Below, piece by piece: positions 1 to 7,605 of a stretch of DNA of 64,000 nt (within the stretch, counting starts at the first letter, position 1; the number at the start of each line of letters is the position of its first letter). The notes under the pieces were generated by a model, which saw only the letters and a list, made by a program, of their open reading frames with translations, made no database searches and was not told the DNA's origin. Where the stretch lies: NCBI RefSeq assembly GCF_015645465.1, contig NZ_JADOEL010000008.1:1-64000 (forward strand). Direction: 5' to 3'. Made by a program: the position numbers and the translations under genes. Source of the stretch: Herminiimonas contaminans (lineage in GTDB: Bacteria; Pseudomonadota; Gammaproteobacteria; Burkholderiales; Burkholderiaceae_D).

Positions 1-77
1 TACTCTCCACGATGCTCGAGCACCATACGTACAGCGCGTTCACGCACTTCGGGGGAAAATTTGTTTTGCTTCTTCAT
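1..77 (-). CDS. IS3-family transposase OrfA, N-terminal fragment
   Basis: Only the first 25 codons are in the window. The protein starts [18 protein letters not shown] and continues with a VLEHRGE-like segment, the characteristic opening of the helix-turn-helix OrfA of many IS3-family elements. In that family OrfA binds the terminal repeats and is fused to the DDE catalytic OrfB by programmed frameshifting. The rest of the gene lies outside the window, so whether this copy is intact is unknown. The start ATG is at 77-75 on the minus strand. Confidence 0.7.
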   Translation of the reverse strand, partial: MKKQNKFSPEVRERAVRMVLEHRGE

Positions 78-127
78 GGCTCCATTTTCTCAGATGTTGG
101 AGCCTCCACAAATCCCGGGGCGCTTCA
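1..127 (-). mobile_element. End of an IS3-type insertion sequence (cut by window edge)
   Basis: The element runs off the left edge. Its apparent right tip is at 127, where the minus strand begins TGAAGCGCCCCGGG, a GC-rich start typical of IS3-family terminal repeats. About 50 bases inside lies the start codon of a transposase OrfA. The other end and any target duplication are outside the window or cannot be judged. Identification rests on the OrfA N-terminus and the tip sequence, so the subgroup is not assigned. Confidence 0.7.
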
Positions 128-219
128 CATCTCTTAATGTGACGCAGTTAAAGAATTTGCTATATAGCACCCCAGAATTACAAGTATTGATGAATGCCTC
201 TCAGGATTCCGATGAATAA
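127..219 (+). pseudogene. Possible C-terminal remnant of a gene cut by the IS
   Basis: Directly beyond the IS tip one plus-strand frame is open from the junction to a TAA at 217-219. It reads about 30 residues (ending NASQDSDE) and has no start codon of its own near the junction. This is what the tail of a gene interrupted or truncated by the IS would look like. The stretch is short enough to be chance, and I do not recognise the peptide. The bases from 220 to 292 show nothing else. Confidence 0.25.
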
Positions 220-292
220 ACATGGGAAGCAGAATGTTGTTTCTCAAGGGCGTTTGATTAATTTGATTAGATTCGCAGTGGGGAGCAGCGAT

Positions 293-586
293 TCAATTTT
301 CTTTAGACTGTGCTTGAACGAGTATATTCAACATCCAAGAAATATAGTTGCTCCAGCCCTCTTCCGTAAGAGCGATCCCTTTAGTGGCATGTTGACGCAG
401 TATGCAATCGGGTGCCCCCTCTGTTGTCAGCTCTGGTGGCAACGCTAGTATCCAGCGGGCTATGATGTCCTCTAACTCATATGGAACATCCTTCAAAAAT
501 ACGACATCTTCACCGTCTAATTCTTGAAAGTTTAATCCGGCCTGCAATCTGCAATGTAATGAGCGTGCTTTTTGATCAATTCCCAT
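293..586 (-). CDS. Hypothetical 97-residue protein, last gene of the ImmA operon
   Basis: I do not recognise this protein. It is acidic to neutral, without signal peptide or membrane segment, and has a Trp-rich C-terminal half (WILALPPEL, EEGWSNYISWML). An AGAGG ribosome binding site lies six bases before the ATG, which supports translation. It starts 56 bases after the stop of the zinc-peptidase gene on the same strand, with no terminator seen between them. It is probably the last gene of the sigma-like/141-aa/peptidase operon. No function is proposed. Confidence 0.5.
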   Translation of the reverse strand: MGIDQKARSLHCRLQAGLNFQELDGEDVVFLKDVPYELEDIIARWILALPPELTTEGAPDCILRQHATKGIALTEEGWSNYISWMLNILVQAQSKEN

Positions 587-642
587 TAAATGCCTCTTAA
601 TTTGATGTGTTATCAGCAGATTTTCAATAACGGCTCAATTAT

Positions 643-1407
643 TTATTTTGAAATAGAAAGAACTGTCAGTACTGTCCCATCTTGTAATTTCATTGATTGC
701 GATCGAACCTGGTAGCGAGAGGCTTCTCGATTTGAAAACCATCTTGTTCCGTCTTCTAGTTTATATCTAGTTCGTGCATCCTCAGGGCCATAAAGAAGAC
801 CGAATGCATCCGTGTCGTGATGGAGATCTCGATTGAGATATAACTCTTCAGGGCAACTTGGACTTTTAAAAAACCAGGCAAGGCCGCGCTGTCGATGACA
901 GACAATCCAAGCAGGAATGGCTGCTTTCCGAACCATCTTTATTGAGGTTGCTGTAATACTTGCTTTGAATAAGTTAGCAATTTTCTCAGCGGCATCAAGA
1001 GAAATTGGTTTGGCTGTAGCAATCGGCCCAAACAAATAGTCAGGGAGAATCAACTGACTTGCGAAATTATTTGCCAACGCCTCGCCTTCTTTAGATGCGT
1101 CATTTTGCGGACTAATATCGTCCTTAGCGCATAAGAAGCCACCACGACCTTTATCCAACTGCCAATGCCCAAGTTCATGTGCAATTGAAAATCTCTGACG
1201 CGTCGGAATACTTTTTGAGTTCACCGTAATAACGGCTTTTTCTTCATTGGCGACAAGTCGAGCTTCGCAACCATCCAAAGGCTTTACGTGGATTGTTGCA
1301 CCCAACCCATATGCAATAACTTGCAAATCAATGTCCGCTGGATCAGTTATGCCGTAGTCCCACAATATTCGCTCGGCAACAGAAAGCTTTGATATATCAA
1401 TTACCAA
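643..1407 (-). CDS. ImmA/IrrE-family zinc metallopeptidase
   Basis: The protein carries the HEXXH zinc motif as HELGH at about residues 77-81, inside the segment FSIAHELGHWQLD, which is diagnostic of the ImmA/IrrE (DUF955) family. Members cleave or inactivate repressors and regulators in response to stress: ImmA acts on ICEBs1 ImmR, IrrE on DdrO, and CapP on the CBASS repressor CapH. The C-terminal 150 residues are less typical and may sense a signal. The start is uncertain. TTG at 1407 overlaps the upstream stop by 11 bases, while TTG at 1437 would add 10 basic residues. It is the third gene of a tightly packed operon divergent from a CBASS pair, which makes regulation of that locus its most likely job. 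That role is an inference. Confidence 0.75.
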   Translation of the reverse strand: MVIDISKLSVAERILWDYGITDPADIDLQVIAYGLGATIHVKPLDGCEARLVANEEKAVITVNSKSIPTRQRFSIAHELGHWQLDKGRGGFLCAKDDISPQNDASKEGEALANNFASQLILPDYLFGPIATAKPISLDAAEKIANLFKASITATSIKMVRKAAIPAWIVCHRQRGLAWFFKSPSCPEELYLNRDLHHDTDAFGLLYGPEDARTRYKLEDGTRWFSNREASRYQVRSQSMKLQDGTVLTVLSISK

Positions 1408-1822
1408 GATCTTCTTTCTTAATCTCGCCAATCTCAATTAAATCGTCCCACAAGCTTTGCCAGTCAGAGTCTGACTGTTTTGTTCCTTGTCTGAACGCAA
1501 CTGCTAACTCAGGGCGACGAGAGAAAAGCTCCTGCAACTTACTCTTGATAGCATCCATGCTTGGGCGCGACAATTCACTACGAGAAAATTTATTGCTTTC
1601 TTTCAATTTTTCTCTTACCTGAAGAATGCGTTTTCTTTTGGCTTCTGCCACTAAGCTTAGCGCGGAAGCTCGCATATTCAGTGCAATGTCTTTTGGATTT
1701 AAGCCATCGTCCGTAGCATCTTGCAGAAGATCCGCATCTGATAAGTGATTCACATCTTCAGCGAGACTCTTCTCAATCGTCTTATATTTTGCTCTAGGAT
1801 CGTTCTTATGAAGTCCGCTCAT
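1397..1822 (-). CDS. Unknown 141-residue protein between sigma-like and ImmA genes
   Basis: I do not recognise a domain. The protein is charged and looks largely helical (AKRKRILQVREKLKESNKF), with no membrane segment, so a cytosolic protein-protein or nucleic-acid-binding role is possible. It starts with ATGA overlapping the stop of the upstream sigma-like gene and is preceded by GGAGGAAG, so translation is coupled. Its end overlaps the start of the zinc-peptidase gene. Its place between a sigma-like protein and a peptidase would suit an anti-sigma or repressor substrate of the peptidase. That idea comes from context only. Confidence 0.6.
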   Translation of the reverse strand: MSGLHKNDPRAKYKTIEKSLAEDVNHLSDADLLQDATDDGLNPKDIALNMRASALSLVAEAKRKRILQVREKLKESNKFSRSELSRPSMDAIKSKLQELFSRRPELAVAFRQGTKQSDSDWQSLWDDLIEIGEIKKEDLGN

Positions 1823-2417
1823 ATCTTCCTCCTTCCGGGGAATAGGCGATCAATGCCGCGCCGCAACTTCTTTCGCGCATACTCATATTTCTGAACGCTC
1901 ATACCATATTCCGATTCCATTTCACGAGGTGGCACTTTATCTTCCATAGCCATAATTATTAACGTCACATCCTCATCATCTTCAAAGTGATCTTCAATGG
2001 CCTTGAGATCTGCTGCCATTAATGATTGGCTTTCGCGATCAATCAATACATTATCAATCGCTAAGTTTTCACTGCCGAACTCATCTATTAGATCGTCATC
2101 AGGGTCGGCGTTCACATTACGACGATCATTTGCAAGAATTTCTCGATCATGTCGAACTAGATTTCTATAGCCGTCGGAGATACTAGACATTACTTCATGG
2201 ATGTAGGCTTTAAATGGAACGTCACATGGCCAGATGCGAGTTTCTTCTAAGGTTCTTGTAATCGCTTCATTGAAAAGTTCTTGTGGATCCTGTAACCCGG
2301 TTCCTGGCAGTAAATAGTTTGCCTGCCTATATATGCGGACATAGTCAGCCTGGCTCAGCGACGCTAATGCCTCTTCAATCCGCGTGTAATTGACACCACA
2401 TTATGTTCAGTTGCCAA
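1819..2417 (-). pseudogene. Sigma-70-family-like protein with a disrupted 5' end
   Basis: From 2400 down to 1819 one minus-strand frame stays open. It encodes about 190 residues resembling a small sigma factor: a region-2-like helical part (EEALASLSQADYVRIYRQ, with FKAYIHEVMSS) and a region-4-like C-terminus (EYGMSVQKYEYARKKLRRGI). This frame has no ATG, GTG or TTG before the internal ATG at 2190, which would drop region 2. A strong GGAGGAGGAG site at 2421-2432 instead precedes TTG codons at 2420/2417 in the neighbouring frame, which closes at 2364-2366. A -1 shift between 2400 and 2367 would join them. It is therefore a frameshifted gene, a sequence error, or a shorter protein starting at 2190. 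No slippery heptamer is visible. It heads the peptidase operon. Confidence 0.55.
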
Positions 2418-2448
2418 CAACTCCTCCTCCCCAGCTATTTTTATATAC

Positions 2449-2529
2449 GGCAATTGCCGGAAATCCGGACATTTCGGCTGTGTCCGGTTTTTGATGTCTT
2501 CCAGTATATATAAGTGAACACTTTGTTCA
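2449..2529. promoter_or_regulatory. Three perfect inverted repeats in the divergent intergenic region
   Basis: Between the sigma/ImmA operon and the DUF2188-CBASS operon lie three perfect dyads: GGCAATTGCC (2449-2458), CCGGACA-N9-TGTCCGG (2465-2487), and TGAACA-CTT-TGTTCA (2515-2529). The last sits just upstream of the DUF2188 ribosome binding site (AAGGAGG, 2536-2542), where a repressor would block the CBASS-side promoter. All three are exact in the sequence. Their use as operators is inferred from position. Confidence 0.5.
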
Positions 2530-2550
2530 GAATCTTAAGGAGGATTTCCT

Positions 2551-2778
2551 GTGAGCAATAAACGTAACCAACATGTCGTCAGTCATAAAGACGGCTGGGC
2601 AGTTAAAGGGGCTGGCGCTGATCGCGCAACCGCCATTTTTTCAACTAAGGCCCCTGCCGTGGATAAAGGGCGGGAAATTGCAAAAAGCCAAGGCACTGAA
2701 CTTGTTGTGCATGGTCGGAACGGTCAAATTCAGACGAAAGATAGTCATGGGAAAGACCCATTTCCACCAAAAGGCTGA
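2551..2778 (+). CDS. DUF2188 protein
   Basis: This 75-residue protein matches the DUF2188 pattern throughout: N-terminal QHVVSHKDGWAVKGAGADRA, a central helix (AVDKGREIAKSQGTELVVHG), and the ending DSHGKDPFPPKG. The function of the family is unknown. The GTG start is supported by AAGGAGG eight bases upstream. It is the first gene on the CBASS side of the divergent region, followed after 112 bases (with a hairpin) by the nucleotidyltransferase gene. Whether it belongs to the defence system or is simply a neighbour cannot be decided from sequence. Confidence 0.8.
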   Translation: MSNKRNQHVVSHKDGWAVKGAGADRATAIFSTKAPAVDKGREIAKSQGTELVVHGRNGQIQTKDSHGKDPFPPKG

Positions 2779-2784
2779 TTCCGC

Positions 2785-2810
2785 GGGCCAGCCAAAATCT
2801 GGCCCATTTT
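2785..2810 (+). terminator. Hairpin after DUF2188, probable weak terminator
   Basis: A perfect 7-bp stem, GGGCCAG (2785-2791) with CTGGCCC (2799-2805), has a CCAAAAT loop and is followed by ATTTT. The short T run suggests partial termination, so the CBASS genes downstream may be read by read-through or from their own promoter in 2811-2890. Confidence 0.5.
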
Positions 2811-2890
2811 GTAGCTTCTTCATAACAATCGAGTGAAGTGGCAATTAACCAGGCATATGTAACTAACAAGACCACATTGGAAAGAGTGAC

Positions 2891-3985
2891 ATGAACTACT
2901 CGAATAAACTTGATCGATTGCGCGATCGCCGACAAGGGCTTTACAGCAGAAACGGGACTTTTGACTCAGTTGCTTCGTTAATCACGGAGCGCAAAAAAGA
3001 GAAGTTCACGTCAATTTCCGAACCGGAATCGGTTAAATATGCTTTGGGCGCAATGCAGCCAGTCGATCGGGAGTACACAGAAAATACATACGCTGAAGGA
3101 AACCGGGTCAGGGATCGTCTTGCCGAGGGGTTGACGGCTGTATCCATTCCTTCAGCATTCGAATATCAGGGTTCTGTGCCTTTAGATGTTCATGTTCGAG
3201 GCAATAGCGACATTGATTTGTTGGTGCTGCATGCGGGTTTTGTAACGGTGGATTTGGACGTTCAAAGCAAATATGTCTATCACGATGTTTCAGGTCCAAC
3301 GCCAACAGAATGTTTGAAAAATTTGAGGGCACAGTCGATTGATATCTTGAAACGACGGTTTTATGCCGCGGACGTTGACGCCTCTGGCAGTAAATCAATC
3401 ACGCTATCTGGCGGGTCACTTAAACGGGTAATCGATGTTGTCCCATCACATTGGCACGATACCTTAGATTGGAAACAATCAGGAAATATCGCACATCGAA
3501 AAATTTGCATCCTGGATAGTCATACCAATACCAAGGTCACGAATCTACCGTTCATGCACATCAACCGTATTGCCGAAAAATGCAATCGATCAAATGGGGC
3601 TTTGCGTAAGGTAATTCGATTGCTAAAGAATCTTCGATACGATGCGGATGCTGAAATTAACTTGTCTAGCTACGATATTGCATCGATAGCTTGGCACATG
3701 AGCGAGGCAGAACTTCAGGTGCCTTTCGGAGTTGATCTTCTATTGGTGGATCGCGCGCGTACTCATTTAAAGATGATCATCGATAATGAGCACTATCGTC
3801 GTGTCCTCCAGGTCCCGAATGGGACGCGACTAATCTATAGCGATCCTAAAGCTCTGATTGGAACGAAGCAGCTATATGCGGAGCTTGATCAACTCGCCAA
3901 GGACATCGCAAACGAATTGGATCCATACGCGGCTCTTTCTCATCGTCTTCCTGCTCAAATTCTTTCCAAAGCTGTCTACTTATAA
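2891..3985 (+). CDS. CD-NTase (CBASS cyclic-oligonucleotide synthase)
   Basis: The protein has the polymerase-beta-like nucleotidyltransferase signature of CD-NTases. GS (residues 94-95) is followed by SDIDLL with metal-binding Asp107 and Asp109, and a third acidic residue lies at Asp182 in RVIDVVPSHWHD. Length (364 aa) and the helical C-terminal half fit the family. On phage infection such enzymes make cyclic di- or trinucleotides that switch on a killing effector. The next gene, overlapping it by one base (TAATG), is a patatin phospholipase, so the pair is a CBASS module of the simplest two-gene kind, with no Cap2/Cap3 genes. Clade and nucleotide product cannot be told by eye. The ATG lies close behind GGAAAGAG. 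Confidence 0.85.
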   Translation: MNYSNKLDRLRDRRQGLYSRNGTFDSVASLITERKKEKFTSISEPESVKYALGAMQPVDREYTENTYAEGNRVRDRLAEGLTAVSIPSAFEYQGSVPLDVHVRGNSDIDLLVLHAGFVTVDLDVQSKYVYHDVSGPTPTECLKNLRAQSIDILKRRFYAADVDASGSKSITLSGGSLKRVIDVVPSHWHDTLDWKQSGNIAHRKICILDSHTNTKVTNLPFMHINRIAEKCNRSNGALRKVIRLLKNLRYDADAEINLSSYDIASIAWHMSEAELQVPFGVDLLLVDRARTHLKMIIDNEHYRRVLQVPNGTRLIYSDPKALIGTKQLYAELDQLAKDIANELDPYAALSHRLPAQILSKAVYL

Positions 3986-4005
3986 TGTCAGACAAGGAGG
4001 TAAGA

Positions 4006-4965
4006 ATGATCGATCAAGGGTTGGCAAACATTGTGGGTGCGAAAAAGCCATTTCGTATATTAAGCTTGGATGGGGGTGGTGCTAAGGGATTTTATACGCT
4101 CGGTGTTCTCAAGGAAATTGAGGGGATGCTAGGAGGTCCACTTCACCAGCATTTCGATCTCGTGTTTGGTACGAGTACCGGAGCAATTATTGCATCGCTC
4201 ATTGCGCTAGGATATGAAGTCGATCAAATTCACGATCTATACAAAAAGCATGTCCCCACTGTAATGCGTCAGAAAACACCTAGAGGAAAAACTGATGCAT
4301 TAGCCAAGTTGGCACAAGAAGTGTTTGGAACCGCTAGCTTCCGGGACGTGAAGACTGGTATAGGTGTTGTAACCACCAAGTGGGAAGTTGAACGTCCAAT
4401 GATTTTCAAGGGAAATGTTGAACAAGCTCATGGCCGCATTGGCACATTTTTACCAGGATTCGGTGTAAGTATTGCTGACGCAGTTCAAGCATCCTGTTCA
4501 GCATATCCATTTTTTGATCGCAAGATTATACGAACAAACGATGGAGATGAAATCGACTTAATCGATGGCGGGTATTGCGCCAATAATCCAACACTTTACG
4601 CGATTGCTGACGCAGTAAAAGCGCAGAAAATTCCAAAAGAAAATATAAGAGTAATTAGTGTTGGTGTTGGTGTTTATCCAGAGCCCAAACCAAAAACATT
4701 AAAAATGTGGTTTGCAAAAAAATACCTGGTCAGCGTACAGTTGCTGCAAAAGACATTAGAGATTAACACTCAGTCAATGGACCAGTTGCGCTCTATATTA
4801 TTTAACGACGTCGCGACTATTCGTATAAGTGACACTTTTGAGCGGCCTGACATGGCGACTGATTTAATGGAACACGATTTACAAAAATTGAATTTATTGC
4901 GTCAGAGGGGGCGCGAATCATATGCAAGCAGGGAAGCAACGTTAAGACAATTTTTAATCGATTAA
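4006..4965 (+). CDS. capV: CapV-like patatin phospholipase, CBASS effector
   Basis: This is a patatin-type lipase of 319 aa. It has the oxyanion-hole motif GGGAKG near residue 23, the nucleophile elbow GTSTG with Ser57, and the catalytic Asp187 in IDGGYCANNP. In CBASS, CapV is activated by the cyclic nucleotide from its partner CD-NTase and degrades the inner membrane, killing the infected cell. The ATG at 4006 is chosen because AAGGAGG lies five bases before it. The ATG at 3985, which overlaps the cyclase stop, has no such site. Translation is probably coupled to the cyclase. Confidence 0.85.
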   Translation: MIDQGLANIVGAKKPFRILSLDGGGAKGFYTLGVLKEIEGMLGGPLHQHFDLVFGTSTGAIIASLIALGYEVDQIHDLYKKHVPTVMRQKTPRGKTDALAKLAQEVFGTASFRDVKTGIGVVTTKWEVERPMIFKGNVEQAHGRIGTFLPGFGVSIADAVQASCSAYPFFDRKIIRTNDGDEIDLIDGGYCANNPTLYAIADAVKAQKIPKENIRVISVGVGVYPEPKPKTLKMWFAKKYLVSVQLLQKTLEINTQSMDQLRSILFNDVATIRISDTFERPDMATDLMEHDLQKLNLLRQRGRESYASREATLRQFLID

Positions 4966-5111
4966 ACATCTTTAATTCTTTGTGGTTGTTTATCTCGGAT
5001 AGGCGGTTTGATAGTTCTCGGAGTATTGGCATCGATTGCAAATGAAGTAACAGCTATTTCAGGTTTATCCAAACTACTCAACAGTACACACTGCTAAGTC
5101 ACACATTTTTA

Positions 5112-5894
5112 TCATTTGCTAGTGATCCCCTGAAATATCGACTTTGCACGGCCCGAGGCAATTGATTTCTGCTCGTCGTTCAAAGATGAACAATCGATTT
5201 TCAAATTGCCTTGGTCAATCTTCCCAGCTTTTGGTTGGGACGTCAGAATAATTGCGCGCCAAGAGCATGCAGTAATCTGGTCATCCGGGGAAAAGGAATC
5301 GTTGGCATAGGTATATGCCAGGTTGCGCTGTGCTTGATAATCACCACGCAAGGCATCATCTTTATACTGCGCTACATTTTCTTGAAAGCGTTTAATCATC
5401 GAAGCGCGCCGTGACTTATATCCGTCAGTTGAAGGATCATCTAGGTCAACCATGCTCGGTACTTCTACAAAAGTATGTTCAGGTACATTACAAATTTTGG
5501 CGCATGGACTTTTAGCAGGTTGGAAGCCAGGGCGTTGCCCGCCACCAAGATCGTAGTAACAAACGTGGCCCATTGCCATAGCATCCACCAGTTCACTATG
5601 AATAGGCCTATCTGCAACTTTGAATGTGATCTCGAATTTCTTTGTCCAGCCATGCAGCTTATCGATTCTATGAACAGGATTACCATCCGAGAATTTCAAT
5701 GCGCTAAAATCTTCTGAGTACTTTGCAATTGCTGGACATTGTTTTAAAAACTCAGTAACTGTTTTTGCCACTTGGTCGCGCGACAAACCACTTTCATTTT
5801 TAAAATCCAGTTTAATCGTCGCTTCTTCATGTTCAGTTGAACAACTGAAAAGGAGTGCAGTAAGGAACAACAATATAGTTTTAATAGTAGACAT
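5112..5894 (-). CDS. Predicted lipoprotein of unknown function
   Basis: The N-terminus is a lipoprotein signal (MSTIKTILLFLTALLFSC) with a lipobox ending at Cys18, so the mature protein should be membrane-anchored in the cell envelope. The C-terminal part (about residues 180-235, DALRGDYQAQRNLAYTYAND then CSWRAIIL) resembles one or two Sel1-type helical repeats. The middle carries several Cys residues, perhaps disulfide-bonded. It faces the CBASS operon convergently across 146 bases where I see nothing. I cannot name it or link it to defence with confidence. Confidence 0.65.
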   Translation of the reverse strand: MSTIKTILLFLTALLFSCSTEHEEATIKLDFKNESGLSRDQVAKTVTEFLKQCPAIAKYSEDFSALKFSDGNPVHRIDKLHGWTKKFEITFKVADRPIHSELVDAMAMGHVCYYDLGGGQRPGFQPAKSPCAKICNVPEHTFVEVPSMVDLDDPSTDGYKSRRASMIKRFQENVAQYKDDALRGDYQAQRNLAYTYANDSFSPDDQITACSWRAIILTSQPKAGKIDQGNLKIDCSSLNDEQKSIASGRAKSIFQGITSK

Positions 5895-5992
5895 CGATTC
5901 CCCTCTAGTGACTTTCTATACGAAGTCCTTCTCGGCATCATATCAGTGTGTCTTGTCGGGCCAGCTACTTATGATCGATAAGTGGCGCTAAA

Positions 5993-6172
5993 CCGGCGAG
6001 TACATGGACCGAGGCTGCAGGCTTCCCGTATGCAGGGACATATGTCGGTCCGGAAGAAATCGTCGCCAATGTATTTTTTAAATTAGCGACTGAATGGATA
6101 AGTTATCGCGCTGAGGTGCATACCTAACTGGCTGATGGCGATCAAGTCGCTGCATTTGGAAAGTATCGCTGG
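5993..6172 (+). pseudogene. Remnant of a SnoaL-like (NTF2-fold) gene
   Basis: Reading from 5993, the frame gives WTEAAGFPYAGTYVGPEEIV, then VFFKLATEWISYRAEVHT, an in-frame TAA at 6125-6127, and then LADGDQVAAFGKYRW. This is the central part of a SnoaL-like/NTF2-fold protein with a stop codon inside and both ends missing. The family includes small enzymes and polyketide cyclases, so no specific role can be given. The rest of 5895-6311 shows no intact gene. The remnant points to past rearrangement next to the catabolic island. Confidence 0.65.
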
Positions 6173-6311
6173 GCTGAACCCCGTAGGCAGCTGCTGACTG
6201 TCGCACCTTCATTACGCACGTTCGCGCTGCTGCTGTCTGCAACTCTCTGATCCAGCATTCTAGGGGAATAGGCACGACTTCATTGTAATTTTGGTCAGCG
6301 CCCCGTTTTTT

Positions 6312-7511
6312 TTATCGGCTCCTGGTGGCGCCGTGTGGGTCGATTACAAATTTCTTAGGAGCGCCAGCGTCAAATTCTCCGTAGCCTTGTGGAGCGTCGT
6401 CTAGCGAAATTATCTGTACACCCACTATATCCGCAATGTGCAATTTATCCCAAAGGATCGCTTGCATGAGTTGTCGGTTATATTTCATGACCGGAGTTTG
6501 TCCAGTGTGGAGGCTGTGCGACTTAGCCCAGCCTAGCCCTAAGCGAAGGCTTAAGCTGCCTCGCCGAGCAGCGGCATCATGAGCGCCAGGGTCATCAGTG
6601 ACGTAGAGACCCGGAATTCCAATACGTCCGGCGGCTCTGGTGATCTCCATTAATGAATTCAAAACTGTTGCCGGAGCTTCAACTTGTGATCCATCGTGAC
6701 CATGTCCACGTGCCTCAAAGCCTACGCAATCAATTGCACAGTCCACTTCAGCATCGCCAAGTATTACAAAAATTTGATCTGCTAGGGTTGCATCCAACGA
6801 TAGATCGACAGTTTCGAACCCAACACTGCGCGCATGGGCCAAGCGTACTGGATTTACGTCTCCGACAATGATAACTGCTGCCCCTAGCAATCTTGCAGAA
6901 GCAGCCGCCGCCAGCCCAACAGGCCCGGCTCCTGCGACGTAAACAGTTGTTCCCGGGCCAACTCCTGCAGTAACCGCTCCGTGATAGCCAGTCGGTAAAA
7001 TATCCGATAGACAGGTAAGGTCGGCAATCTTTGCCATCGCTTTATCATTGTCCGGAAATCGGAGTAAATTGAAATCGGCATAAGGCACCATGACGTATTC
7101 GGCTTGCCCGCCAATCCAGCCTCCCATATCGACGTAGCCGTACGCGCCACCAGCTCTTGAAGGATTGACGCTCAGACAGACGCCAGTGTGTTGTTCTTTA
7201 CATGTACGGCAGCGGCCGCATGCGACATTAAATGGTACCGAAACAAGATCCCCCTTTTTAAGGGTTTCCACATCCTTGCCAACCTCAAGTACTTCGCCGG
7301 TAATTTCGTGGCCGAGGACCATGCCCGACGGCGCAGTCGTCCTACCCCTAACCATGTGTTGATCTGATCCGCAGATATTCGTAGTGACTACCTTAAGAAT
7401 AACGCCGTGTTCAATTTTTTTACCAGCCGGATTATCCAGCTTGGGATATAAGATAGACTGAATTTCCACTTTCCCTTGCCCTACGTAGACTACTCCGCGA
7501 TTCTCTGCCAT
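6312..7511 (-). CDS. fdhA: Glutathione-independent formaldehyde dehydrogenase
   Basis: This is a zinc-dependent medium-chain dehydrogenase of 399 aa, the length of Pseudomonas putida FdhA. Catalytic zinc ligands appear in NICGSDQH (Cys47) and GHE (His68-Glu69). The structural zinc loop has Cys98, Cys101, Cys104 and Cys112. The dinucleotide fold GAGPVGLAAAASA is followed by VGDVN, whose Asp favours NAD. It oxidises formaldehyde to formate without glutathione. It is the third gene behind a Rieske O-demethylase pair, whose reaction releases formaldehyde, so it probably protects the cell during demethylation. The operon runs 9767 to 6312. Confidence 0.88.
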   Translation of the reverse strand: MAENRGVVYVGQGKVEIQSILYPKLDNPAGKKIEHGVILKVVTTNICGSDQHMVRGRTTAPSGMVLGHEITGEVLEVGKDVETLKKGDLVSVPFNVACGRCRTCKEQHTGVCLSVNPSRAGGAYGYVDMGGWIGGQAEYVMVPYADFNLLRFPDNDKAMAKIADLTCLSDILPTGYHGAVTAGVGPGTTVYVAGAGPVGLAAAASARLLGAAVIIVGDVNPVRLAHARSVGFETVDLSLDATLADQIFVILGDAEVDCAIDCVGFEARGHGHDGSQVEAPATVLNSLMEITRAAGRIGIPGLYVTDDPGAHDAAARRGSLSLRLGLGWAKSHSLHTGQTPVMKYNRQLMQAILWDKLHIADIVGVQIISLDDAPQGYGEFDAGAPKKFVIDPHGATRSR

Positions 7512-7605
7512 TTATTTTCCAATTCAACGTTGGTTTAAAGATTTTTGCTGTGGTCGATAACCCATATAGGCAATTGGCCGTGCAAATGAGGCTTAACGAA
7601 ATTTG

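Noticed and set aside
194-448. Plus-strand open frame of 84 codons overlapping the 97-residue minus-strand gene
   Set aside because: The minus-strand gene has a good ribosome site and operon context, while this frame has neither.
2367-2400. Programmed ribosomal frameshift in the sigma-like gene
   Set aside because: No X-XXY-YYZ slippery heptamer is visible in the overlap, so mutation or sequence error is more likely.
3985-4005. Start of the phospholipase at ATG 3985
   Set aside because: This ATG overlaps the cyclase stop but has no ribosome site, whereas ATG 4006 follows AAGGAGG at good spacing.
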